Shown here piece by piece: positions 53,540-61,708 of a stretch of 64,000 nucleotides of DNA; positions within the stretch are counted from its first letter, which is position 1; each line of letters begins with the position of its first letter. The position numbers were made by a program, and so were the translations under genes. The stretch is from assembly GCA_017400135.1 (NCBI GenBank), contig JAFPVJ010000020.1:33729-97728 (forward strand), in the 5' to 3' direction. Below the pieces are notes generated by a model, which worked only from the letters and a program-made list of their open reading frames with translations, searched no databases and was not told the DNA's origin. The DNA comes from Bacteroidales bacterium. GTDB taxonomy: Bacteria; Bacteroidota; Bacteroidia; Bacteroidales; UBA932.

Positions 53540-56500
53540 ATGGTAAAACGTTTCATTATTGCTGCGCTTGCGCTCCTCATCGGTGCGCAGGCATTCGCCC
53601 AGAATCCCGTCTCCGGTAAGGTGACGGATACTAAGGGTGAAGCGATCCCGGGCGTGAGTGTCCTCGTCAAGGGCACAACCACCGGAACGATGACAGACCT
53701 GGATGGAACCTATCGCCTGAACGTCAGGCCCGGAGCCACCCTCGTCTTCTCATGCGTCGGATTCGAGGACCAGGAGATTGCCCCCGGTTCCCGTTCCGTC
53801 GTCAATGTGACGCTCGCCGAGGATTCCGAACTCCTCGACGAGGTAGTCTATGTCGCTTACGGTACGGCGAAGAAGAAGGACCTGACGGGTTCTATCTCCG
53901 CCGTGGACGGTAACGCCATCGCGGCTCAGGCCCAGGGTTCCGTCACCCGTGCCCTCGAAGGACAGGTCGCCGGTCTCCAGGTGTCTTCACTTGACGGCCA
54001 GCCCGGTCTCGACATGGGTATCCGCATCCGTGGTATCGGTACCACTACCTCCAACAACTCCAACGCGCTCATCATCATCGACGGTGTGCCTGCGACCGAC
54101 GGAACCAACCCTCTGGCTTCCCTCAACAGCAAGGATATCGAGAGCGTCACCGTCCTGAAGGACGCCGCTTCCACCGCCCTGTACGGTGCACGTGGCGCGA
54201 ATGGCGTCATCCTCGTGACCACCAAGTCCGGTAAGTCCGGCAAGGCCAAGGTCTCCTTCGAAGGCCGCTGGGGCATCAACGCCATCGGTCCCAACGCCCA
54301 CTTCGACAAGATCGGTGACGGCGGTCCCGGTGAGCTCTATGAATTCTACTGGGAGTCCATCTACAACGCCGCCTATTTCGGAAGGGACGAAAACCTGGGT
54401 AACGCCTACAAGGGCAACGCCAGCGCCGCTGCCGAGTTCGCTTCCCAGCACCTCTTCAACTATACCGGTTCCGGTACCACCTGGGGCATCAACGGTCTGG
54501 GCAACCACCAGCAGTACGACGTTCCCGGCCTGAATTACATCAAGACCAACGCGGGCACCACCAACGAGTCCTCCACTATGTCCGGCGCCTATCTGGTCGG
54601 CACTGACGGCAAGCTCAATCCTGCTGCGGTCCTCAAGTGGACGGGCACTCCCCTTGAGGAGGAGCTCATCGCCAACAGGTTCCGTCAGGAATACAACGTC
54701 TCCGCATCGGGCGGTACCGACGCCGTGGACTATCATATCTCCCTCGGTTACCTGAACGATCCCGCCTACATCGCGACTTCCGCGTTCGACCGTTACACCG
54801 CGCGTGCCAACGTCAACGCCAAGATCACCGAATGGCTGAAGGCCGGCGCCCGGTTCGCCTACACTCATCGTAAGACCAACAGCCTGGCTACCCGTTATGG
54901 ACGTAACCCGGGTTACGTACTTGAGAACCCGTTCTCCCGCGTCGACGTCTCCGGTGTCCTTGATATCGCTTATGCGATCGATCAGAACGGCAAGTACGTG
55001 ACCGGTGCAGACGGCGAGCGTCTCGCCGCCGTTACCGATCCGAACAAGGCCACCGTTCCTACGGCCAACTCCTATTCCCCCGTCGGCCCGACCGTCAACA
55101 CCTGGGCCAACTACGACCTCATGAAGTACTACAAGCAGCAGGAAGATTCCCAGACGTTCGACGACCTGAACACCAGCGGCTATCTGCGCGCCAAGTTCCT
55201 CAAGTACATCACCGCCGAGGTAAATCTCGCTTATAACGTCAACTTCGGTCTTCGTACCCGTTATTGGAACGGTGAAACCGCGGCCAACCGTATCGGTGCC
55301 TCCCTCGGTTCCGTCATCAAGAAGATCCGGACCCAGTACGGAACCTTCAACACCCAGCAGCTCCTCAATTACGACCGTACCATCGGCGTGCACCATGTGG
55401 ATGCCATGCTTGGCCACGAGTTCTATATGTACAACTATGATGAGATGAACTACGCATCCGGACACTCCCTCCTCAACGGTTTCAAGGGCTACGCCAACTT
55501 TGCCGGTCTTGCGACCGCAGGTCAGTTCGGCAGTGCATGGGGCGGAGCCCTCAATAAGATGGCGATGGAGTCCTACTTCGGCCGCGTAAACTACATCTTC
55601 GACGAGAAGTACTATCTTTCCGGATCCCTCCGCCGTGACGGTTCTTCCAAGTTCAAGACCAACGACACCCGCTGGGGAACCTTCTGGTCCGTCGGCGCCG
55701 GCTGGCGCGTCACTTCGGAGCCGTTCATGGAAGGAACCAAGGGCTGGCTCGACAACCTGAAACTCCGCGCGAGCTACGGTGTCATCGGTAACCAGAACGG
55801 TATCGGAATGTACTCCGGATACCAGACCTGGTCTTATTCACCTGCCACATGGGCCGGCTCCGGTACCAGTGGAAACAACGCCTTCTACCCCGCGACGGTT
55901 AAGCTCACCAAGAATGCATGGGTCAACTCCGGTCTTACCTGGGAGCACACCCGTACGGCCGACGCCGGACTTGACTTCACGATGTTCGGTGGCGCGCTCA
56001 CTGGTACCTTCGACTGGTTCAACAAGCACACCTACGATGCAATGTACAAACAGAACGTTTCGTATCTTGCTGCCGGACAGGCCCAGGTCGACCAGAACAC
56101 CGCCGGCATCCGCAGCCGCGGTATCGAGATCGAACTCAGCTGGCAGCCCGTCAAGACCAAGGATTGGGACCTGATCTTCTCCACCACCGGTACTCACTAC
56201 AACACCGTCCTTACTTCCATTCCTAAGGAGGCTCTCTCCGACGCCCTCGGCGGATGCTTCACCGCGAACTCCGACGGCTGGGGCCTCTCCGGTGAAGGCA
56301 CATCCTCCGGTTACGAGTACCTCCGCGGTATCGGCAAGGACTGGTTCAACCTGTACCTCTACAAGTACGGCGGCGTCGCCGGTAACCCGGGAGTCACCTA
56401 CTACGGCAATGACGGGAAGGCCTATACCGGATACACCAAGGGTGATCCCTACGCAGGTATGCCTCTGTTCTACCACAAGGTGACCGAGGCTGAGGCCGCA

Positions 56501-57133
56501 GCCGGCACCTTCGGCTCTGCCGCAGCCGGCACTGACGTCCTCAGCACCAATAATAATGAAAAGTTCGCATCCCGTTATGAGGTCGGCGACGCCATCCCCG
56601 AGTGGATCGGCGGTTTCACCACCAACGTCCGTTACAAGAACTTCGACCTCGCCGTGATGCTGTCTTACCAGCTCGGCGGTAAGTTCTTCGCCGTCGACTA
56701 TGCTTCCGGTGAGTCCGGAAAGTATATGGCGGGTAACAACCTCGGCCAGCCGGCCGCCGTCTCGCGCGAGCTCCTCGGCAACACCTGGTCCGAGAACAAC
56801 CCCAGTGCCAAGTTCCCGATGGTCTGGTACAACAGTCCCGTGGCTGCCAGCGGTGCGACCCTCAACTCCTGGAACTACACCACCATGTCCCTCTTCAACG
56901 CAAGCTACCTTTCGGTCAAGAACGTAACCCTCGGTTACACCCTGCCCAGGAGCCTTACCAAGAAGATCAACATCTCGAACCTCAGGGTTTACGCTTCCTG
57001 CGACAACCCCGTGCTCCTCTTCGGCCACTCCGGTATCGATCCCCGCTGGTCCATCACCGGTGGTATGAATGTGGGCGCATACTCCTATCCTTACCTCGCA
57101 GTTTATACTTTCGGTGTAAACCTCGACTTCTAG
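53540..57133 (+). CDS. SusC/RagA TonB-linked transporter, right copy of the inverted duplication
   Basis: 1197 aa. Signal peptide ending QAFAQ, carboxypeptidase-D-like domain, DEVVYVAYGTAKKKDLTG, plug with ALIIIDGVPATDGTNPL and LKDAASTALYGARGANGVILVTTK, and barrel ending VYTFGVNLDF. Very similar to the SusC on the other arm. Codon use is markedly biased to C-ending codons and GGT/TCC/AAG types, as in strongly expressed genes, unlike the left copy. It is followed after 12 nt by its SusD. Function is oligosaccharide import through the outer membrane. Confidence 0.96.
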   Translation: MVKRFIIAALALLIGAQAFAQNPVSGKVTDTKGEAIPGVSVLVKGTTTGTMTDLDGTYRLNVRPGATLVFSCVGFEDQEIAPGSRSVVNVTLAEDSELLDEVVYVAYGTAKKKDLTGSISAVDGNAIAAQAQGSVTRALEGQVAGLQVSSLDGQPGLDMGIRIRGIGTTTSNNSNALIIIDGVPATDGTNPLASLNSKDIESVTVLKDAASTALYGARGANGVILVTTKSGKSGKAKVSFEGRWGINAIGPNAHFDKIGDGGPGELYEFYWESIYNAAYFGRDENLGNAYKGNASAAAEFASQHLFNYTGSGTTWGINGLGNHQQYDVPGLNYIKTNAGTTNESSTMSGAYLVGTDGKLNPAAVLKWTGTPLEEELIANRFRQEYNVSASGGTDAVDYHISLGYLNDPAYIATSAFDRYTARANVNAKITEWLKAGARFAYTHRKTNSLATRYGRNPGYVLENPFSRVDVSGVLDIAYAIDQNGKYVTGADGERLAAVTDPNKATVPTANSYSPVGPTVNTWANYDLMKYYKQQEDSQTFDDLNTSGYLRAKFLKYITAEVNLAYNVNFGLRTRYWNGETAANRIGASLGSVIKKIRTQYGTFNTQQLLNYDRTIGVHHVDAMLGHEFYMYNYDEMNYASGHSLLNGFKGYANFAGLATAGQFGSAWGGALNKMAMESYFGRVNYIFDEKYYLSGSLRRDGSSKFKTNDTRWGTFWSVGAGWRVTSEPFMEGTKGWLDNLKLRASYGVIGNQNGIGMYSGYQTWSYSPATWAGSGTSGNNAFYPATVKLTKNAWVNSGLTWEHTRTADAGLDFTMFGGALTGTFDWFNKHTYDAMYKQNVSYLAAGQAQVDQNTAGIRSRGIEIELSWQPVKTKDWDLIFSTTGTHYNTVLTSIPKEALSDALGGCFTANSDGWGLSGEGTSSGYEYLRGIGKDWFNLYLYKYGGVAGNPGVTYYGNDGKAYTGYTKGDPYAGMPLFYHKVTEAEAAAGTFGSAAAGTDVLSTNNNEKFASRYEVGDAIPEWIGGFTTNVRYKNFDLAVMLSYQLGGKFFAVDYASGESGKYMAGNNLGQPAAVSRELLGNTWSENNPSAKFPMVWYNSPVAASGATLNSWNYTTMSLFNASYLSVKNVTLGYTLPRSLTKKINISNLRVYASCDNPVLLFGHSGIDPRWSITGGMNVGAYSYPYLAVYTFGVNLDF
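53648..53706 (+). repeat. 59-bp perfect inverted repeat, right arm
   Basis: Reverse complement of 52885-52943 with no mismatch. The surrounding coding sequence is only moderately conserved at the third codon position, so the perfect block stands out from its flanks. Confidence 0.9.
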
Positions 57134-57145
57134 TGTTATCAAAAA

Positions 57146-58828
57146 ATGATTATGTGTATGAAAAAGTCTATTATACTTTCAGGACTTATCATCGGCGTAA
57201 TGCTGATGCCTTCTTGCGCAAGTCAGCTTGACATCACCCCTCCGAACGCCATCACCAACGAGCAGATCGAAGATCTCCTCAAGAACGGTACCGATGCGCA
57301 GCGGGAACTTGTCATGACCTCGATGGTCGCCCCTATGGTCGGCTATCTCAACAACCTCGACCGCGGCAACGTCGGTTCCGGCGGTGCGGCTGATGTCCTC
57401 AATTACAGCGACCAGGGCAATGAGTGGCGCCGCAGCATCCAGGGCAACGATGTCGCCATGGGCTGGGACAGGACGTCCTATGACCTCGCCGGCCGCGACT
57501 ACTACTGGCTGGCCGTCGACTTCACCGGCCCCCAGTCTGCCACCAACAAGTCGTACTGGTTCAGCAAAGCCTACGCCATCAACCAGGCCAACCTCGTGCT
57601 CAACACCTTCACCCAGGATGCCGCCAAAGAGGGATCCGCCATGGTCAAGGACGGCCGCGCGAGGGCCCTCATCGTCCGCGCATTCTCCTACATGCGCCTG
57701 ATGGAGGACTATCAGGACGCATATCTCAGGGGCGGCAAGGACAAGCTCGGCATGAGCATCTACACCAAGTACGATCCCGCTCAGACCCCCGCGGCCCGTT
57801 CCACTTCTGAGGAGACCTACAAGTTCATCAAGGACGACCTCAACGAAGCCGTCTCCCTGCTCACCGCTGCCAATGTCGGCTACACCGGAGGCCGCGACAA
57901 AGCCGAGGATATCGACCTTGGCGTCGCCAACTTCCTCCTTGCGCGCGTCTCCCTCTGGACCGGCGACTGGACGACCTGCATCAACGCCTGCAACGCCATC
58001 ATCGGCAGCAAGGCCTACTCGTTCATCGCTCCCGGCAACTGGGGCGGCCGCAACACCGGTGCGTGGACTCCGACCTCCGCCATCAAGGTGCTCCCCGAGA
58101 CCAACGCTTTCGCGGCCCTTGCTGTGAACCCCGAGTGTATCCTCGGTTTCAAGATGGGCTCTACCAATGCCGGTGCCGGCGCTATCCAGACCGCCCTGGC
58201 CAACATCTTCGGAACGTATTCGTCCCTCAACTCTCCGGCCCGTATCGACGACCGTCTCTACAACAAGATCGCCGAAAACGACTGCCGCAAGGACGCCTTC
58301 TATGCTCCCGAGATTGGCGACTACGGTTTCGCTGCCGCTACGTCCAGGCTTCCCAGCTACTGTAACCTGAAGTTCGCGCAGACCGCCGGCCTCAACAATG
58401 ACGGTGTCAGCAACGACGGCGACAACGCGCACACGGCCAATGCCGAGTTCACCCGCTTCCGTCTCGCCGAGGTTTACCTCATGAAGGCCGAAGCCGAGAA
58501 CGCCGGCGGTAACGCCAATGCCGCCAAGACGACGCTCAACGCGCTCCTCAAGGCCCGCACCAAGGACGGTGCCGCCACGCTGACCTGCGACAACTACGGC
58601 GGCCCCTCCAACTTCACGGAGTTCATCCAGCTCCAGTGGAGGATCGAGATGTGGGGTGAGAACGGCATGGAGTACTACAACAACAAGCGCTGGGGCATCG
58701 ACGTGAACAGGTCCGGTTCCACCGTCCACCCTGCCACCTCCGCTACCCTCTCCGCTTCCAAGATGACGCTTGAACTCCCGCAGCGTGAGCTCGAGGACAA
58801 CCCGAACACCACTCCCAACGGTATCTAG
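57146..58828 (+). CDS. SusD/RagB-family lipoprotein, right copy of the inverted duplication
   Basis: 560 aa as given; Met3 (57152, MCMKKS) or Met5 (57158, MKKS) are equally plausible, and both copies keep the MCMKKS context. Lipoprotein signal ends LMPSC. Same landmarks as the left copy: LDITPPNAITNEQ, ARALIVRAFSYMRLMEDYQDAYLRGG-type TPR, FRLAEVYLMKAEAENA, LQWRIEMWGENGMEYYNNKRWG. Codon use matches the strongly biased SusC next to it. It ends 21 nt before the terminator at 58850. Confidence 0.95.
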   Translation: MIMCMKKSIILSGLIIGVMLMPSCASQLDITPPNAITNEQIEDLLKNGTDAQRELVMTSMVAPMVGYLNNLDRGNVGSGGAADVLNYSDQGNEWRRSIQGNDVAMGWDRTSYDLAGRDYYWLAVDFTGPQSATNKSYWFSKAYAINQANLVLNTFTQDAAKEGSAMVKDGRARALIVRAFSYMRLMEDYQDAYLRGGKDKLGMSIYTKYDPAQTPAARSTSEETYKFIKDDLNEAVSLLTAANVGYTGGRDKAEDIDLGVANFLLARVSLWTGDWTTCINACNAIIGSKAYSFIAPGNWGGRNTGAWTPTSAIKVLPETNAFAALAVNPECILGFKMGSTNAGAGAIQTALANIFGTYSSLNSPARIDDRLYNKIAENDCRKDAFYAPEIGDYGFAAATSRLPSYCNLKFAQTAGLNNDGVSNDGDNAHTANAEFTRFRLAEVYLMKAEAENAGGNANAAKTTLNALLKARTKDGAATLTCDNYGGPSNFTEFIQLQWRIEMWGENGMEYYNNKRWGIDVNRSGSTVHPATSATLSASKMTLELPQRELEDNPNTTPNGI

Positions 58829-58849
58829 CAGTCATTGATAGCATAAATC

Positions 58850-58883
58850 AAGAGGCCGACCACACGGGTCGGCCTCTTTTTTT
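58850..58883 (+). terminator. Intrinsic terminator of the right SusC/D pair
   Basis: 12-bp perfect stem (58850-58861 AAGAGGCCGACC, 58867-58878) with a 5-nt loop, followed by a T-run on the plus strand to 58883. It lies between SusD and the convergent small lipoprotein, the mirror position of the terminator at 47698-47736, but with a different sequence. Confidence 0.9.
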
Positions 58884-58926
58884 GTATGATTGACAACCGG
58901 CTTTCTCCGGCTTATCAAAGAAGCAG

Positions 58927-59436
58927 TTACAAAGCGGACTTTACTTCGAATACCAGATTGGTCTCGACGTAAACCAAGCCGTCGTTATCGGCGGTTTCCA
59001 TCAGTACGTTGAAATTGAATGTATTTGTGGCGAGATCATAGAAACTTCTCTGCGCGTCCTCACCTTTGAAGTCATTGTATTTTTTCTGGGACGCGATATA
59101 GACAGGATAGGCTCCGTTGGTCATTCCGGAGTAGGACTCCTCGATGGACAACGTGTTCGTCGTCTTGTCCCAGGTGAAGAAAAGCTCTCCGTCACCCAAG
59201 AAAAAGAGCGGGATATAATACTCGTCTTTCGTTTCCGTACTATAGAGCGTGAGATCCTCCGTCTTTTCACCAAAAACGAAAGACGTGCCTTTGTAGACAG
59301 GGGTGCAGTGTTTCAGGAATTCAGAATTGTCAACGAACGAGATGGTGTCATCATCGTTGGGATCGATACACGAACATACTGACGCCATTGCCAGTATGAA
59401 TGCAAAACTGAAGCGGATGATTCTATTGGTTTTCAT
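58927..59436 (-). CDS. Small lipoprotein of the inverted duplication, right copy
   Basis: 169 aa, lipoprotein signal ending SVCSC. Paralogue of the 167-aa protein at 47151 with shared CTPVYKG, LYSTETKDEYYIPLFFLGDGEL, FTWDKTTNTLSIEESYSG and SFYDLATNTFNFNV blocks. No enzyme motif. It begins 10 nt after the GH92 stop at 59447, so unlike its partner it looks co-transcribed with the alpha-mannosidases. This ties the lipoprotein family to GH92 as well as to the SusC/D pair. Function unknown. Confidence 0.75.
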   Translation of the reverse strand: MKTNRIIRFSFAFILAMASVCSCIDPNDDDTISFVDNSEFLKHCTPVYKGTSFVFGEKTEDLTLYSTETKDEYYIPLFFLGDGELFFTWDKTTNTLSIEESYSGMTNGAYPVYIASQKKYNDFKGEDAQRSFYDLATNTFNFNVLMETADNDGLVYVETNLVFEVKSAL

Positions 59437-59446
59437 GTCCGGTATA

Positions 59447-61708
59447 TTATTTCTGTTTATAGGCTTTCCTAACGGGCTTTCTGCTCATGACGAAATGGAG
59501 CCGTGCTCCATCCTTGATGTCATCGTAGCAAATCTCGGGCCGATTGAGACGTTTCCCGTTCAAGTATGCCGCCTTGACATAGACGGCGTCCGGGCTCCAG
59601 CCTTCGGTCGTCATCTCCAGCATGCCGCCGCCACTCAGGCGTACTTTGAGTCCCGGGGCGCAGGGAGAGCCCAGGGCATACACGTCCGAGGCCGGACAGA
59701 CGGGATAGAAGCCCAGGCAGTTGAAGATGTACCAGGCGCTCATCTGGCCGCAGTCATCGTTGCCGCTGAGCGAATCCGGTTCCGGGCCGTAGAAGTGCGA
59801 GGCGACGTAACGCACCCATTTCTGGCATTCCCAAGGCTTGCCCAGGTCATTGTATAAATAAGTAATGTGGTGGCAGGGCTCGTTGCCGTGCCAGTAACCG
59901 CCGATGCGACCCCAGATGTCGTGAGCGCCGGGGATGTTCTCATCCATCTCGATGGTGAAGAGGCTGTCCAGACGCGCGCACAGGAACTTCTTGCCGGCCG
60001 CTTCCATGTAGCCATCGAAGTCGTGCGGCACGGTCCAGGTGTACTGCATGGTGAATCCTTCCGTGATGTCGCCCCAGCCGTTGACCGAGCCCGGGCCCTG
60101 GTAAGCGATGGGAGCGAAGGGCGTGCGCCAGTCTCCGTGGGAATCCTTCCCGCGCATGTATTTCGTCTCCGTATCGAACAGGTTGCGCCAGTTGCGGGAG
60201 CGGGCGAGGAACCATTCATAGTCCTCCAGGTGCTCGAGTTTGAGCGCGGTCTGGGCGATGCACCAGTCGTCGTAGGCATATTCCAGGGTCTTGGAGACCG
60301 ATTCCTTCTCCAGGTCGTAGGGCACGTACCCCAGTTCCGTGTATTCTTTGATACAGTCGTAGTGCGGGTTGGTGGCGGTCGTCTTCATGGCCTGGAAGGC
60401 GCGTTCGTAGTCGAAGCCCGGCACGCCTTTGACGATCATGTCCGCGAGGACGCTGCAGGCGTGGTAGCCGATCATGCACCAGGTCTCGCCGCCGTAGAAG
60501 GACCAGATCGGCAGCATGTGCTCCGCGCTCTTGTCGTAGTGGGCGAGCATGGACTGGGCGATGTCAGCCTGCAGGGGCTGGTTCACGAGGTTGAGCAGGG
60601 GATGGAAGGCCCGGTAGGTGTCCCAGAGCGAGAAGACGGTGACGTTGCGCCAGCCCCCGGCCGTCTCGATGTTGCCGTCGTGGCCGCGGTAACGGCCGTC
60701 GGCGTCCTGGAAGAGGAAGGGGTGGAGCGCCGTGCGGTAGACGCTGGTGTAGAAGGTTTCGCGCAGGACCGGGTCGTCGGTGGCCAGTTCGTACTTGCCC
60801 AGTTCCGCTTCCCACCGGGCCCGGGCTTCGGCGAGGATCTGGAGGAAATCCTTGCCATCCAGTTCTTTGAGGTTCAGTAGTGCGCCGTCGGTGCTGACCG
60901 CGGAAACGGCCACCTTGACGCCCACCCGCTGCCCTTCAGTCGTCTTGAAATGCACGCAGGCCAGCAGTTTCTGCCCCCAGGCCTCGAGGTGACTGCGGAA
61001 GCGCTTGGTGTTGTAGGCCACCAGTTTGCCGTCCTGCAGGATGCGGAAGTCCGTGATGGGGGAGTCGAAGCGAGCTGCAAAATAAACGTGGCGCGAGGGG
61101 TTCCAGCCCTTGACCAGCTTGCTGCCGACGATCGTGTGCTCGTCCAGCAGGCGTACCTCCGACCAGACGCAGTCCCAGTACAGCGTGTGGTCCAGGTCGA
61201 TGGCCACCCATGCTTCATCGGAAGCCGGGTAGGTGAAACGGAATGCGCCGCTGCGCTCTGCCGCGGTCATCTCCGCCTTGGTCCCGTAGTCCAGGAGGTC
61301 GACGGCATAATAGCCGGGGGAGGCGGTCTCCCTTTCGTGCGAGAAACGGCTGCGATAGCCGCTGTCCGGGTCCTCGTGCGTGCCGGGGACGGCCTTCAGC
61401 TCTCCGGTCCCGGGAATGAAGAGGAAGTCGCCCAGGTCCGGGATGCCGGTGCCGCTGAGGTGCGTCAGGCTGAATCCCATCAGCGTGGGCCGCGAATACT
61501 TGTAGCCGGCCGCCGTGTCATAGTCCTTGTCGTCCGTGTCCGGACTGACCTGGATGCCGCCGAAGGGTACCTGCGCCCCCGGATACACGTTCCCGAACCC
61601 GTCCGTTCCCACGAAAGGATTCACCCACTGCGTCAACTTGGTCTGCGCCGCCGCGCTCAGGCTGATCAGCGCCGCCGCCAGCCATATCCATCTTTTGCTA
61701 TTTGCCAT
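59447..61708 (-). CDS. GH92 family alpha-mannosidase, copy 1
   Basis: 753 aa with a signal peptide ending SAAAQ. N-terminal VNPFVGTDGFGNVYPGAQVPFG, the beta-sandwich, then the (alpha/alpha)6 barrel. The catalytic acid Glu in HGNEPCHHI is at about residue 610, and GNDDCGQMSAWYIF with the base Asp pair is at 649-662. GH92 enzymes are calcium-dependent inverting exo-alpha-mannosidases used on N-glycans and fungal mannans. The gene overlaps the next upstream GH92 stop by 11 nt, and the small lipoprotein follows 10 nt downstream, indicating one operon. Confidence 0.93.
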   Translation of the reverse strand: MANSKRWIWLAAALISLSAAAQTKLTQWVNPFVGTDGFGNVYPGAQVPFGGIQVSPDTDDKDYDTAAGYKYSRPTLMGFSLTHLSGTGIPDLGDFLFIPGTGELKAVPGTHEDPDSGYRSRFSHERETASPGYYAVDLLDYGTKAEMTAAERSGAFRFTYPASDEAWVAIDLDHTLYWDCVWSEVRLLDEHTIVGSKLVKGWNPSRHVYFAARFDSPITDFRILQDGKLVAYNTKRFRSHLEAWGQKLLACVHFKTTEGQRVGVKVAVSAVSTDGALLNLKELDGKDFLQILAEARARWEAELGKYELATDDPVLRETFYTSVYRTALHPFLFQDADGRYRGHDGNIETAGGWRNVTVFSLWDTYRAFHPLLNLVNQPLQADIAQSMLAHYDKSAEHMLPIWSFYGGETWCMIGYHACSVLADMIVKGVPGFDYERAFQAMKTTATNPHYDCIKEYTELGYVPYDLEKESVSKTLEYAYDDWCIAQTALKLEHLEDYEWFLARSRNWRNLFDTETKYMRGKDSHGDWRTPFAPIAYQGPGSVNGWGDITEGFTMQYTWTVPHDFDGYMEAAGKKFLCARLDSLFTIEMDENIPGAHDIWGRIGGYWHGNEPCHHITYLYNDLGKPWECQKWVRYVASHFYGPEPDSLSGNDDCGQMSAWYIFNCLGFYPVCPASDVYALGSPCAPGLKVRLSGGGMLEMTTEGWSPDAVYVKAAYLNGKRLNRPEICYDDIKDGARLHFVMSRKPVRKAYKQK

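Larger units (their letters stand above)
47151..59436. repeat. Large inverted duplication of a lipoprotein-SusD-SusC module
   Basis: Left arm 47151-53054 and right arm 53540-59436 are mirror images: small lipoprotein, terminator, SusD, SusC, then the central 485-bp gap, then SusC, SusD, terminator, small lipoprotein. Arm lengths are 5904 and 5897 bp. Coding parts are homologous throughout; terminator sequences differ. Axis near 53297. Confidence 0.9.
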
